DNA of 25,331 nt, from the NCBI GenBank assembly GCA_039630445.1, contig JBCNVA010000089.1, positions 1 through 25,331 on the forward strand, given 5' to 3'. Position numbers and translations under genes: made by a program. A model generated the notes under the pieces. That model was not told the DNA's origin and searched no databases. It saw only the letters and a list, made by a program, of their open reading frames with translations. Position 1 is the first letter of the stretch, and every line of letters begins with the position of its first letter. Positions 1-5,740 of this stretch are shown one piece after another. Source of the stretch: HRBIN15 sp039630445. GTDB taxonomy: Bacteria; Armatimonadota; Fimbriimonadia; Fimbriimonadales; GBS-DC.

Positions 1-464
1 TTCTGCTCCAGATGGCGCAGCAGCTGCCCGTCGGAGATGCGGTTGCCGTAGTAAAAGGTGTTGAACACCGTTTCGACGAAGGGCACTTCGGGTGGGACCA
101 ATTTGCGCAGGCGTTTGAGCATCTGCAGGTGCGTCCCGAAATGCCCCTTGTCAGGTTCCAGCACGGGCAGGAGTCGCCAGTCGTCGGGTTGGGTGATGCG
201 CGGCAGCTCGGGCGTCATCTCGTAGGGAATGTCGTGCATCACCTTCAGCAAGTCGGGCTGGTAGCGGCGCCAGAACTCATACTCGGCGCGGCTCATGCCC
301 TCGATGTAGGTGTTCAGCAGGGCGTCACTAACGGGTGGGCGGTATTCGGCATACAGCTGCGGAGGAAACCACGGCTCCGTGCGGAAGTGGTACCAGAACG
401 CGAAGGGCAGCCGATCGGTCGGCTCGCCTGCAATCGCTGCCTGAATCCGCTCACGAGGTGTCAT
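1..464 (-). CDS. Uroporphyrinogen decarboxylase (URO-D) family protein, partial (C-terminus beyond left edge)
   Basis: This open frame starts at an ATG at 464 and runs off the left edge, giving about 154 residues. The N-terminus MTPRERIQAAIAGEPTDRLP, followed by FAFWYHF, is the typical opening of URO-D superfamily proteins (PF01208), which includes heme-pathway HemE and the corrinoid/CoM methyltransferases MtaA and CmuA. The sequence then reads PDLLKVMHDIPYEM, again as in this superfamily. No metal-binding or substrate residues can be checked because the C-terminal half is missing. The start codon overlaps the stop of the ABC ATPase (TGATG), so the two are probably cotranslated. I infer a HemE-like or methyltransferase-like protein rather than HemE itself, because the opening looks like the divergent paralogues. 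The subfamily is undecided. Confidence 0.75.
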   Translation of the reverse strand, partial: MTPRERIQAAIAGEPTDRLPFAFWYHFRTEPWFPPQLYAEYRPPVSDALLNTYIEGMSRAEYEFWRRYQPDLLKVMHDIPYEMTPELPRITQPDDWRLLPVLEPDKGHFGTHLQMLKRLRKLVPPEVPFVETVFNTFYYGNRISDGQLLRHLEQ

Positions 465-1216
465 CAGCCTGCCTCCCCCTCCACTTCGCCCACTTTCAGC
501 TCCAGTTCACTGCGCTTCTCGATGCGCTCAATTTTGCCGTCGCGGATCCAGACGATGCGGTCGGAGATGTCCAGCATTTTGAGGTCGTGCGTGGCGGAGA
601 TGATCGTCACGCCGCGCTCCACATTCAGCCGCTTGAGCAGTTCGATAATCTCTTTGCCTGTGCGCAGGTCGAGGTTGCCTGTCGGCTCATCCGCTAAGAT
701 GATGGAGGGGTTGTTCGCGAGGGCACGGGCGATCGCGACGCGCTGCTGCTGACCGCCTGAGAGTTCAGTCGGCTTATGCTGCAGGCGCCCACCCAGACCG
801 ACTAAGGTGAGCAGCTCGATCGCGCGCTCGCGCGCCTCATCAGCAGGCACGCCCGCAAAAATCATCGGCAGCGTCACATTTTCCAACGCCGTCATTACGG
901 GAATCAGATTAAAAGTCTGAAAGATGTAGCCGATGCGGTGGCAGCGCAGGAACGCCAGCTCCTGCGGATCCAGCTGCGCCATGTCCACATCGTCGATGAA
1001 CACGGAGCCGCTGGTGGGCTTGTCCAGCCCACCAATCATGTTGAACAGCGTGCTTTTGCCTGAGCCAGAGGGTCCCATAATCGAGAGGTACTCGCCCCGA
1101 TAGACATCCAGGTTCACGCCATCCAGTGCGCGCACGGTCAGTTTGCCCATCTGGTACTCTTTGACCACATCGCGCACTCGCACCACATATTCGGTCGCAC
1201 CGTCGGTCGTTATCAT
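464..1216 (-). CDS. ABC transporter ATP-binding protein, MacB/LolD-type
   Basis: This 250-residue protein is the cytoplasmic ATPase of an ABC exporter. Walker A is GPSGSGKST (residues 48-56), the Q-loop glutamine is Q100 in YIFQTFNLIP, the signature is LSGGQQQR (152-159), Walker B is IILADEP (172-178) and the switch histidine is H210. The sequence GNLD after Walker B and the FNLIP Q-loop are typical of the LolD/MacB/FtsE branch, whose partners are FtsX-like permeases that act on lipoproteins, macrolides or peptides. No permease is in the window; it could lie past the left edge. The gene is the first of its transcription unit, with a TATAAT box 38 nt upstream and a GGAGG 11 nt before the ATG. 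Its stop overlaps the next start (TGATG). The substrate is unknown. Confidence 0.93.
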   Translation of the reverse strand: MITTDGATEYVVRVRDVVKEYQMGKLTVRALDGVNLDVYRGEYLSIMGPSGSGKSTLFNMIGGLDKPTSGSVFIDDVDMAQLDPQELAFLRCHRIGYIFQTFNLIPVMTALENVTLPMIFAGVPADEARERAIELLTLVGLGGRLQHKPTELSGGQQQRVAIARALANNPSIILADEPTGNLDLRTGKEIIELLKRLNVERGVTIISATHDLKMLDISDRIVWIRDGKIERIEKRSELELKVGEVEGEAG

Positions 1217-1254
1217 CGCTGCCGTTGCCTCCGTTGGAACTCGCGTGCATAAGG

Positions 1255-1260
1255 ATTATA
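1255..1260 (-). promoter_or_regulatory. Putative -10 box for the ABC ATPase operon
   Basis: TATAAT on the minus strand preceded by TTGG; it lies 38 nt before the ATG at 1216, leaving a leader of about 30 nt that contains GGAGG. No good -35 hexamer is visible. Confidence 0.5.
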
Positions 1261-1370
1261 CCAACTGCTCTTCGCCTTTAGGAATTCGCCGATGGGAACA
1301 CCGACGGCATGTCGCTTTACGCCCTGACTCGCAGCGTTATTATACGAATTGGCAGAGCAAACGCCGTGAT

Positions 1371-1515
1371 GCCGTCGGCGAGACGCCGACGCTACGAACA
1401 CGCCCTGCGTAGCGTTGGCGTCCCCGCCGATGCTATGAACACGCCCTGCGTAGCGTCGGCGTCCCCGCCGATGCTATGAACACGCCCTGCGTAGCGTCGG
1501 CGTCCCCGCCGACGA
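1371..1515. repeat. 41-bp tandem repeat (3 copies) with GC-rich hairpin, in a 331-bp gene-free stretch
   Basis: Three consecutive 41-bp units occupy 1391-1431, 1432-1472 and 1473-1513 and differ at only a few positions. Each contains TCGGCGTCCCCGCCGA, a 6-bp stem with a 4-nt loop. A related hairpin, GTCGGCG-AGA-CGCCGAC, precedes the array at about 1374-1390. The unit looks like dispersed intergenic repeats of the GGCGGGGACGCCGACGCTACG type that I recall from other bacterial genomes (memory, not searched). The rest of the gene-free stretch 1217-1547 holds the ABC promoter and no convincing ORF. The array lies downstream of the broken PIN gene and upstream of the ABC promoter, so it may also act as a terminator or insulator. 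Confidence 0.8.
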
Positions 1516-1547
1516 TGACGGCACTTGAAATGGCGATTGGTATTAGA

Positions 1548-2029
1548 TCACCCGTTGGGGTTCTCCTCCCTTAGCTCTGCCTCTCCTGTAGCAAAGCCTT
1601 GGAGGTTGATTTCTCCTGCCCAATCGACGACTTCCAAATCGGGCACCTCGCGGAAATCGGAGTCGTGCGACACCAGAGGCAGATTATACACCAGTGCGGT
1701 TGCTGCAATCCAGATGTCATTTTCGGGGATTCTCTTCTTGGCTCGGCTCAATTCGTCTTTCAACTCACCATAACATTCAGCAATCTCGTCGTTGATTGAC
1801 AACACCGTGCAGGTCTGAGCAAACTGCAGGTCTGAGCAAACTGCTTGACCGCTTGCAGGTTGCTTTCCCGATTGGCAGAGTGGTATGCCCCATAATAAAG
1901 TTCTCCCAGTGCAATCGCCGAGATGAACAGTTCTGCGGCTTGGGACGATGCTTGAATGACAGAGGGCGCGTTGCGTAAGATAGCGACGGCGATTGAGGTA
2001 TCCAGCAGATACTTACCACTGGCTCTCAT
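1548..2029 (-). pseudogene. PIN-domain (VapC-type) toxin, frameshifted by a 17-bp tandem duplication
   Basis: Two overlapping frames together encode one PIN-domain ribonuclease. The first frame starts at 2029 with MRASGKYLLDTSIAVAILRN and supplies acidic residues D10 and E43 (ALGELYYG). The second ends at 1548 and supplies PENDIWIAA and LVSHDSDF, with aspartates equivalent to D100 and D118. The break falls exactly at a perfect 17-bp tandem duplication (1809-1842). Removing one copy joins QFAQTC directly to TVLSINDEIAECYGEL and gives an uninterrupted 154-residue VapC-like protein with all four active-site acids. As it stands, translation leaves the toxin frame after residue 69 and stops at 89 aa, so the toxin should be inactive. 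The start overlaps the end of the upstream antitoxin-like gene by 17 nt, the usual TA arrangement. Confidence 0.85.
1809..1842. repeat. 17-bp perfect tandem duplication inside the PIN toxin gene
   Basis: gcaggtctgagcaaact occurs at 1809-1825 and again at 1826-1842 with no mismatch. Seventeen is not a multiple of three, so the duplication shifts the reading frame of the toxin on the minus strand. Deleting either copy restores it. Confidence 0.95.
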
Positions 2030-2456
2030 CGACTCGTTCGCAGCCTTCCTCTATGGCACGGAGCATCTCCTCCGCATCGGCATCGCTAATAGAACCTGCC
2101 AGAGCAGCGACTTTGTACCCAGGGGTTCCTTTAGGCAGGCGTGAATGCCACTTGCGATCTTTTCTCCGTTGATCTTGAAGTGTTTGCTCTTGCTGATCGC
2201 GATGCAGCATGGTTGGCTCCTCTCTGGACGACACACCTGCAGAACCAGATTCTTGGCGCCCAGCATATCGTCTATATGTTGCCTCATCCACGAACTTGGT
2301 TAGCTTGCGCCCCTGATAGTAGACCCGCAGGGCATAGCGCACTAATTTTTTGCCTGATTTGGTGGTGCGCTCATACTTGACCGCTTCGACTTGTGCATCG
2401 GGCACCTCAATATTTTCGCGATCACCCACGCTAAAGAAACGGATAGAGCCTCCCAT
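2013..2456 (-). CDS. Antitoxin-like protein upstream of the PIN toxin (147-aa frame, possibly two genes joined)
   Basis: The C-terminal part, from about residue 83 (MLHRDQQEQTLQ) through LPKGTPGYKVAALAGS to AIEEGCERVDESQW, looks like the small antitoxins that precede VapC genes, and it ends 17 nt inside the toxin start. An internal ATG at 2210 with a GGAG six nt upstream would give a 65-residue antitoxin alone. The preceding 82 residues (MGGSIRFFSVGDRENIEV..., with KSGKKLVRYALRVYYQGRKL) look like a separate, strand-rich small protein that I do not recognise. In the +1-shifted frame, the sequence around 2225-2285 reads IDDMLGAKNLVLQV, which looks more protein-like than the in-frame text, so an indel may have fused two genes. 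The upstream start at 2456 has a TATACT box but only a weak ribosome site. The antitoxin role is inferred from position and size. Confidence 0.6.
   Translation of the reverse strand: MGGSIRFFSVGDRENIEVPDAQVEAVKYERTTKSGKKLVRYALRVYYQGRKLTKFVDEATYRRYAGRQESGSAGVSSREEPTMLHRDQQEQTLQDQRRKDRKWHSRLPKGTPGYKVAALAGSISDADAEEMLRAIEEGCERVDESQW
2217..2220 (-). promoter_or_regulatory. Internal ribosome binding site that favours a short antitoxin starting at 2210
   Basis: GGAG lies 6 nt before the ATG at 2210 on the minus strand. It is better placed than anything before the ATG at 2456 and supports a separate 65-residue antitoxin. Confidence 0.45.
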
Positions 2457-2491
2457 CGTCAGAACCTAATCATTACCTGTGTTGCAAATTC

Positions 2492-2497
2492 AGTATA
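2492..2497 (-). promoter_or_regulatory. Putative -10 box for the first toxin-antitoxin locus
   Basis: TATACT preceded by GGG on the minus strand, 35 nt before the ATG at 2456. The -35 region would fall in the degenerate repeat at 2503-2579 and is not convincing. Confidence 0.35.
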
Positions 2498-2502
2498 CCC
2501 GA

Positions 2503-2579
2503 CCTGGCTTCGCTTGGAATCATAGTATCTGCTTTGCAAAAACGAACCTGTGATTCCGAGTCGAGGGCAAGCAATCCCT
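2503..2579. repeat. Degenerate copy of the inverted GGAATC repeat found at 11981-12149
   Basis: The left part (CTTCGCTTGGAATCA, about 2507-2521) and right part (2538-2577, with ACCTGTGATTCCGAG) align with the cluster at 11981-12149. The right part matches 12043-12082 over about 40 bp with roughly seven substitutions. The two halves are in inverted orientation, as in the better preserved cluster. It fills most of the gap between the TA promoter and the end of the GH5 gene. Confidence 0.6.
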
Positions 2580-2602
2580 GCAGGGCATTAACCCAAGCCT
2601 AT

Positions 2603-3610
2603 CTATCCTGATAGAAGTAATTTGAGCATCTCACGGTCTAATTTGTGTCCGCGCCACGATTCGTAGGCGACATCGGCACGCTCGCTATCCAGGATGCCGA
2701 ACGCGCCACGGAACTGCCACAGTGCCCAGCCCCAGCCCGCCTCCTTCCACAGCGCGAGCATATCGCGCATCCACGCCAGCACCACGCGATGGGGTGTTTG
2801 GTTGTACGCGCCGAACTCGCCGACCATCACGCCCACACCCTTGCGCTCCAGCTGCTGCCAGGGGGCGTAGAAGGTGTCCCACAGGCGCTGCTTGTCCCAG
2901 AGGGTATCGCCCTCGCGTAGGGGGTACTCGGTAGGTGGCTCCCACTTATCGGCGCCCGGCACCCAGCTTGCCTTGTAGTGGGTCAGGCGGAAGGGCTGGT
3001 AGCCGCGCGTTGCTTGCGCCACTTTCAGGTCGATCAGCTCCTCAGCGGGCGTGATGCCCCAGTCGCGCCCATCGCACACCACCAAGCGTGTCGCATCCTC
3101 CTTGCGAATCGCTTCCAGCACGCGCGCCACCACGCGCCGGTGGCTCTCGGCATCTACCTGCGACGGCTCGTTGAATAGGTTGAAGCTCAGCTGCCGATTG
3201 GGGATGCCCTTGTAGCGTCGGGCGAACTGCGCCCAGTGGTGTGCACAGAGCTTCTGCGCCTCCTCGTCACGCCATAGGTTCAGCGGTTCGGGCGGCGACG
3301 CCACCGTGTAGCCCGGCGCCCGATGGAAATTCAGCTGCACATGGAGACCGTATTTCTCGCCGAATCGCACCGCCTCGTCGATCTCGCGTAGTGTCTCCTC
3401 GCGTAGGCGGTACGGATTGTCGGGGTCGGTCCAGACACGGTAGTCCATCGGCAGGCGCACGAAGTTGAAGCCCAGCTCGGCGATCCACTCGAAATCGCGC
3501 CCCTCAAAACGCCCGTTGCTCCAGTCCCGATGGAACTTGTTCTGCAGGTTGAACCCGCGCCATCGGGGCAACTTCTCCACCTTCGGCTCTGGCAGGCGGC
3601 GTGCTTGCAT
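2603..3610 (-). CDS. Glycoside hydrolase family 5 (cellulase-like) protein, cytoplasmic
   Basis: This 335-residue (beta/alpha)8-barrel hydrolase is predicted to cleave beta-linked glucans or mannans with retention. GH5 landmarks are in order: WRGFNLQNKF near the N-terminus, VRLP with R52, NFHRAPGY with H96, the acid/base glutamate E148 in FNLFNEP, H211-Y212 in LTHYKASW, the nucleophile E265 in GEFGAYN, and the C-terminal WALWQFRGAFG. There is no signal peptide, transmembrane segment or carbohydrate-binding module. It therefore probably acts on oligosaccharides inside the cell, unless export uses another route. It follows the methionine gene by 42 bp on the same strand without a visible promoter of its own, so it is probably cotranscribed. 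The metabolic link between the two is not obvious. Substrate specificity cannot be read from the sequence alone. Confidence 0.9.
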   Translation of the reverse strand: MQARRLPEPKVEKLPRWRGFNLQNKFHRDWSNGRFEGRDFEWIAELGFNFVRLPMDYRVWTDPDNPYRLREETLREIDEAVRFGEKYGLHVQLNFHRAPGYTVASPPEPLNLWRDEEAQKLCAHHWAQFARRYKGIPNRQLSFNLFNEPSQVDAESHRRVVARVLEAIRKEDATRLVVCDGRDWGITPAEELIDLKVAQATRGYQPFRLTHYKASWVPGADKWEPPTEYPLREGDTLWDKQRLWDTFYAPWQQLERKGVGVMVGEFGAYNQTPHRVVLAWMRDMLALWKEAGWGWALWQFRGAFGILDSERADVAYESWRGHKLDREMLKLLLSG

Positions 3611-3652
3611 CGTAGTTTCCCTTTTCGCGTTGTAGACGCCCCCTCCTGTTTC

Positions 3653-5542
3653 TCACGCGAGCGCTTGCAACACGCGCAAGGCGATCTGCGCGTTGCCAGC
3701 AGGGGGCATAAGATAGACACCTTGAGCATAGGGTGCTGCCTCGCGCAGGAACTGCTGGGCGATCTCGATGCCCACCTCGAGGGCGCACTCCTCAGGCGCT
3801 TCCGCCATGCGACGCAACACCCTCTCCGGGATGCGAATGCCTGGCACTTCGTTATGCATAAACTCGGCGTGGCGTGCGCTGCGCAGGGGCAGCACCCCCA
3901 CAAACCACGGCACACCCAGTCGCTGGCACAGTTCCGCCGTCGCCTCCACAAGAGGTATCTCGAAAATCGGCTGCGTGTAGACCAGGTGCGCCCCTTCCTC
4001 CACCTTGCGCTGCAGCCGTTCGCGCTCCACCTCCCCATCGGGTGCGAGCGGATTGTAGGCGACGGCAATCGTGAAGTTCGCCCGCATGCCAATCGTGTTG
4101 CCCGCCAGATCGATGCCCTCGTTGAACCGCCTCAAGATGCGCACCAGCCCAATCGCGTCCACATCGAACACACTGGTGGCAGTCGGATAGTCGCCAATTT
4201 GCGCAGGATCGCCCGTAATCGCCAGCACATTGCGGATGCCCAGCGCGTGCGCCCCCAGCAAATCGGACTGGATCGCCAGCAGATTGCGGTCGCGACAGGC
4301 GAAATGCATCATCACTTCGATGCCCGCCTGCTCCTGAATCAGGTGCGAGATTGCCATCACATTCATGCGCAGTCGGGCGCGTGCGCCATCCGAGATGTCG
4401 ATGAGGTGAACCCCATTCTCTTTGAGCAGGCGCGCGCCCTCGATAACCTTCTGCACAACAAGTCCGCGGGGCAGGTCGAGTTCCACGGTGATGACGCGCT
4501 CTTTGCCCAGCAGTTGCGAAAGGCGCGACGGCTCGGCAAGGGGTAACTCTTCGGGCTTGCGCTCGCGGGGGCGAACGGTTGGCGCGGTAATCGCTTCGCC
4601 AGCGACCCGACGCGGCTTGACCCCTGCAACCGCACGCGCCACCGCGCGGATATGCTCGGGTGTCGTACCGCAGCAGCCGCCCACAATCGTTGCGCCCGCT
4701 TCGACCAGCCGCGCCGCGTACTTGCCGAAATATTCGGGCTGGATGTCATACACCACCTGCCCGCGCACCAGCTGGGGCAAGCCGGGAGTCGGCATCGCCG
4801 AGATGGGCTTGTCCGTGGCGTGTACCATCATCCGCACGATGTCCAGCATCCGCTGCGGACCCACCACGCAGTTCGCCCCAATCGCGTCCACATCGAGCGC
4901 GCTGATTTCGCGGGCGAAGCGTTCGGGCAAGCCCTCCATCAGCGTCTCGCCATCCTCAATGAAGCCCTTAGAGGCGATCAAGGGCAGGTCGGGAGCGAGG
5001 CGACGCACCGCTTGTATCGCGACGATAAGTTCGCGCGGGTCGGTGAAGGTCTCTAAGATAATGCCATCCACGCCCGCCTCAATCAGTGCCTGTGCCTGCT
5101 CAGTGAACGCCTGCTCCGCCTCCTGCAGGCGAACCTCGCCCAGCGGCTCCAGCGGCTTACCCACAGGTCCCATCGAGCCAAACACGAGCGCGTCGGTGCC
5201 AACCGCCTCGCGCGCGATCTGTACCGCTGCATGGTTGATTCGCTTGACCAGCTCCTCAGGCGAGCCGTACTGCTCCAGCAAGCTCTGGGCGGCAGGCAGC
5301 TCGCTACCTCGTTCGGGAATGTTCAGCAGGCGGATGCGGTTCGAAGTGTAGGTGTTAGTCTCGATAAGGCGTGCGCCCGCCTCGTAATACTCACGATGGA
5401 GTTCGCGCACCAGTTCGGGATGGGTCAGGTTCGCCAGGTCGTAGGGCATCGCGACGCCACGCAACGCCAGCATCGTGCCCGTTGCACCGTCTGCCACCAG
5501 TACCCCTTGCTTCAACCGCTCCTGAAACGCCTGTCGCGTCAT
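3653..5542 (-). CDS. Bifunctional homocysteine S-methyltransferase / 5,10-methylenetetrahydrofolate reductase
   Basis: This 629-residue fusion is similar in design to Bacillus YitJ. The N-terminal half (about 1-300) is a homocysteine methyltransferase domain with the opening LVADGATGTML and zinc cysteines C225 (GANCVVGP) and C290-C291 (GGCCGTTPEHIRAV). The C-terminal half (about 330-629) is a methylene-THF reductase (MetF-like) FAD TIM barrel with VELDLPRG, NVLAITGDP and TQPIFE. Together they would make methyl-THF and pass the methyl group to homocysteine in methionine synthesis. There is no cobalamin-binding module, unlike full MetH. I chose the ATG at 5542 (MTRQAFQERL) because upstream residues in the longer frame are not protein-like and a TACAAT box lies 9 nt before this ATG. 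The methyl donor is uncertain: such fusions may need a separate corrinoid protein or act differently. Confidence 0.9.
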   Translation of the reverse strand: MTRQAFQERLKQGVLVADGATGTMLALRGVAMPYDLANLTHPELVRELHREYYEAGARLIETNTYTSNRIRLLNIPERGSELPAAQSLLEQYGSPEELVKRINHAAVQIAREAVGTDALVFGSMGPVGKPLEPLGEVRLQEAEQAFTEQAQALIEAGVDGIILETFTDPRELIVAIQAVRRLAPDLPLIASKGFIEDGETLMEGLPERFAREISALDVDAIGANCVVGPQRMLDIVRMMVHATDKPISAMPTPGLPQLVRGQVVYDIQPEYFGKYAARLVEAGATIVGGCCGTTPEHIRAVARAVAGVKPRRVAGEAITAPTVRPRERKPEELPLAEPSRLSQLLGKERVITVELDLPRGLVVQKVIEGARLLKENGVHLIDISDGARARLRMNVMAISHLIQEQAGIEVMMHFACRDRNLLAIQSDLLGAHALGIRNVLAITGDPAQIGDYPTATSVFDVDAIGLVRILRRFNEGIDLAGNTIGMRANFTIAVAYNPLAPDGEVERERLQRKVEEGAHLVYTQPIFEIPLVEATAELCQRLGVPWFVGVLPLRSARHAEFMHNEVPGIRIPERVLRRMAEAPEECALEVGIEIAQQFLREAAPYAQGVYLMPPAGNAQIALRVLQALA

Positions 5543-5551
5543 GCCGAGGGG

Positions 5552-5557
5552 ATTGTA
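5552..5557 (-). promoter_or_regulatory. Putative -10 box just upstream of the methionine gene
   Basis: TACAAT preceded by GTGG on the minus strand, with only 9 nt (CCCCTCGGC) before the ATG at 5542. Transcription would start within a few nt of the start codon. Confidence 0.45.
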
Positions 5558-5726
5558 CCACACCACTTCGCTTGCATGCCATAATAAAGGGGTACTGCGA
5601 GGCAGGGCTGCCCGCAACGCCGCCCGACGCTGTGGTCGCGCAATATGGAGCGAATGGCGAATGGTTAGTGAGGGACTATTTGCTGCTTGCCATTTGCCCA
5701 AAGCCACCAGCTACCGATGAAAACAC

Positions 5727-5732
5727 AGGAGG
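5727..5732 (+). promoter_or_regulatory. Strong ribosome binding site of ppdK
   Basis: AGGAGG with an 8-nt spacer to the ATG at 5741. It fixes the ppdK start and contrasts with the many starts here that lack such a site. I could not find a convincing promoter in 5600-5726. Confidence 0.8.
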
Positions 5733-5740
5733 TTTGAAGT

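Noticed and set aside
12..752. Long plus-strand open frame over the URO-D and ABC genes
   Set aside because: Its translation has no family features and it lies antisense to two clearly conserved genes.
1391..1513. Possible CRISPR array
   Set aside because: The three 41-bp units abut each other with no unique spacers, so it is a simple tandem repeat.
2575..2584. CCCTGCAGGG palindrome after the GH5 gene as a terminator
   Set aside because: It has no loop and no T-run, so it is unlikely to fold as a terminator.
5640..5700. Short GCGAATGG-like direct repeats upstream of ppdK, with a weak echo near 9240-9270
   Set aside because: Only two or three partial units are present and the alignment is not better than chance in this composition.
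5543..5707. Upstream extension of the methionine gene to a start at 5707
   Set aside because: The extra 55 residues are not conserved-looking, contain the -10 box and would shift the family start LVADGATGTML far inward.
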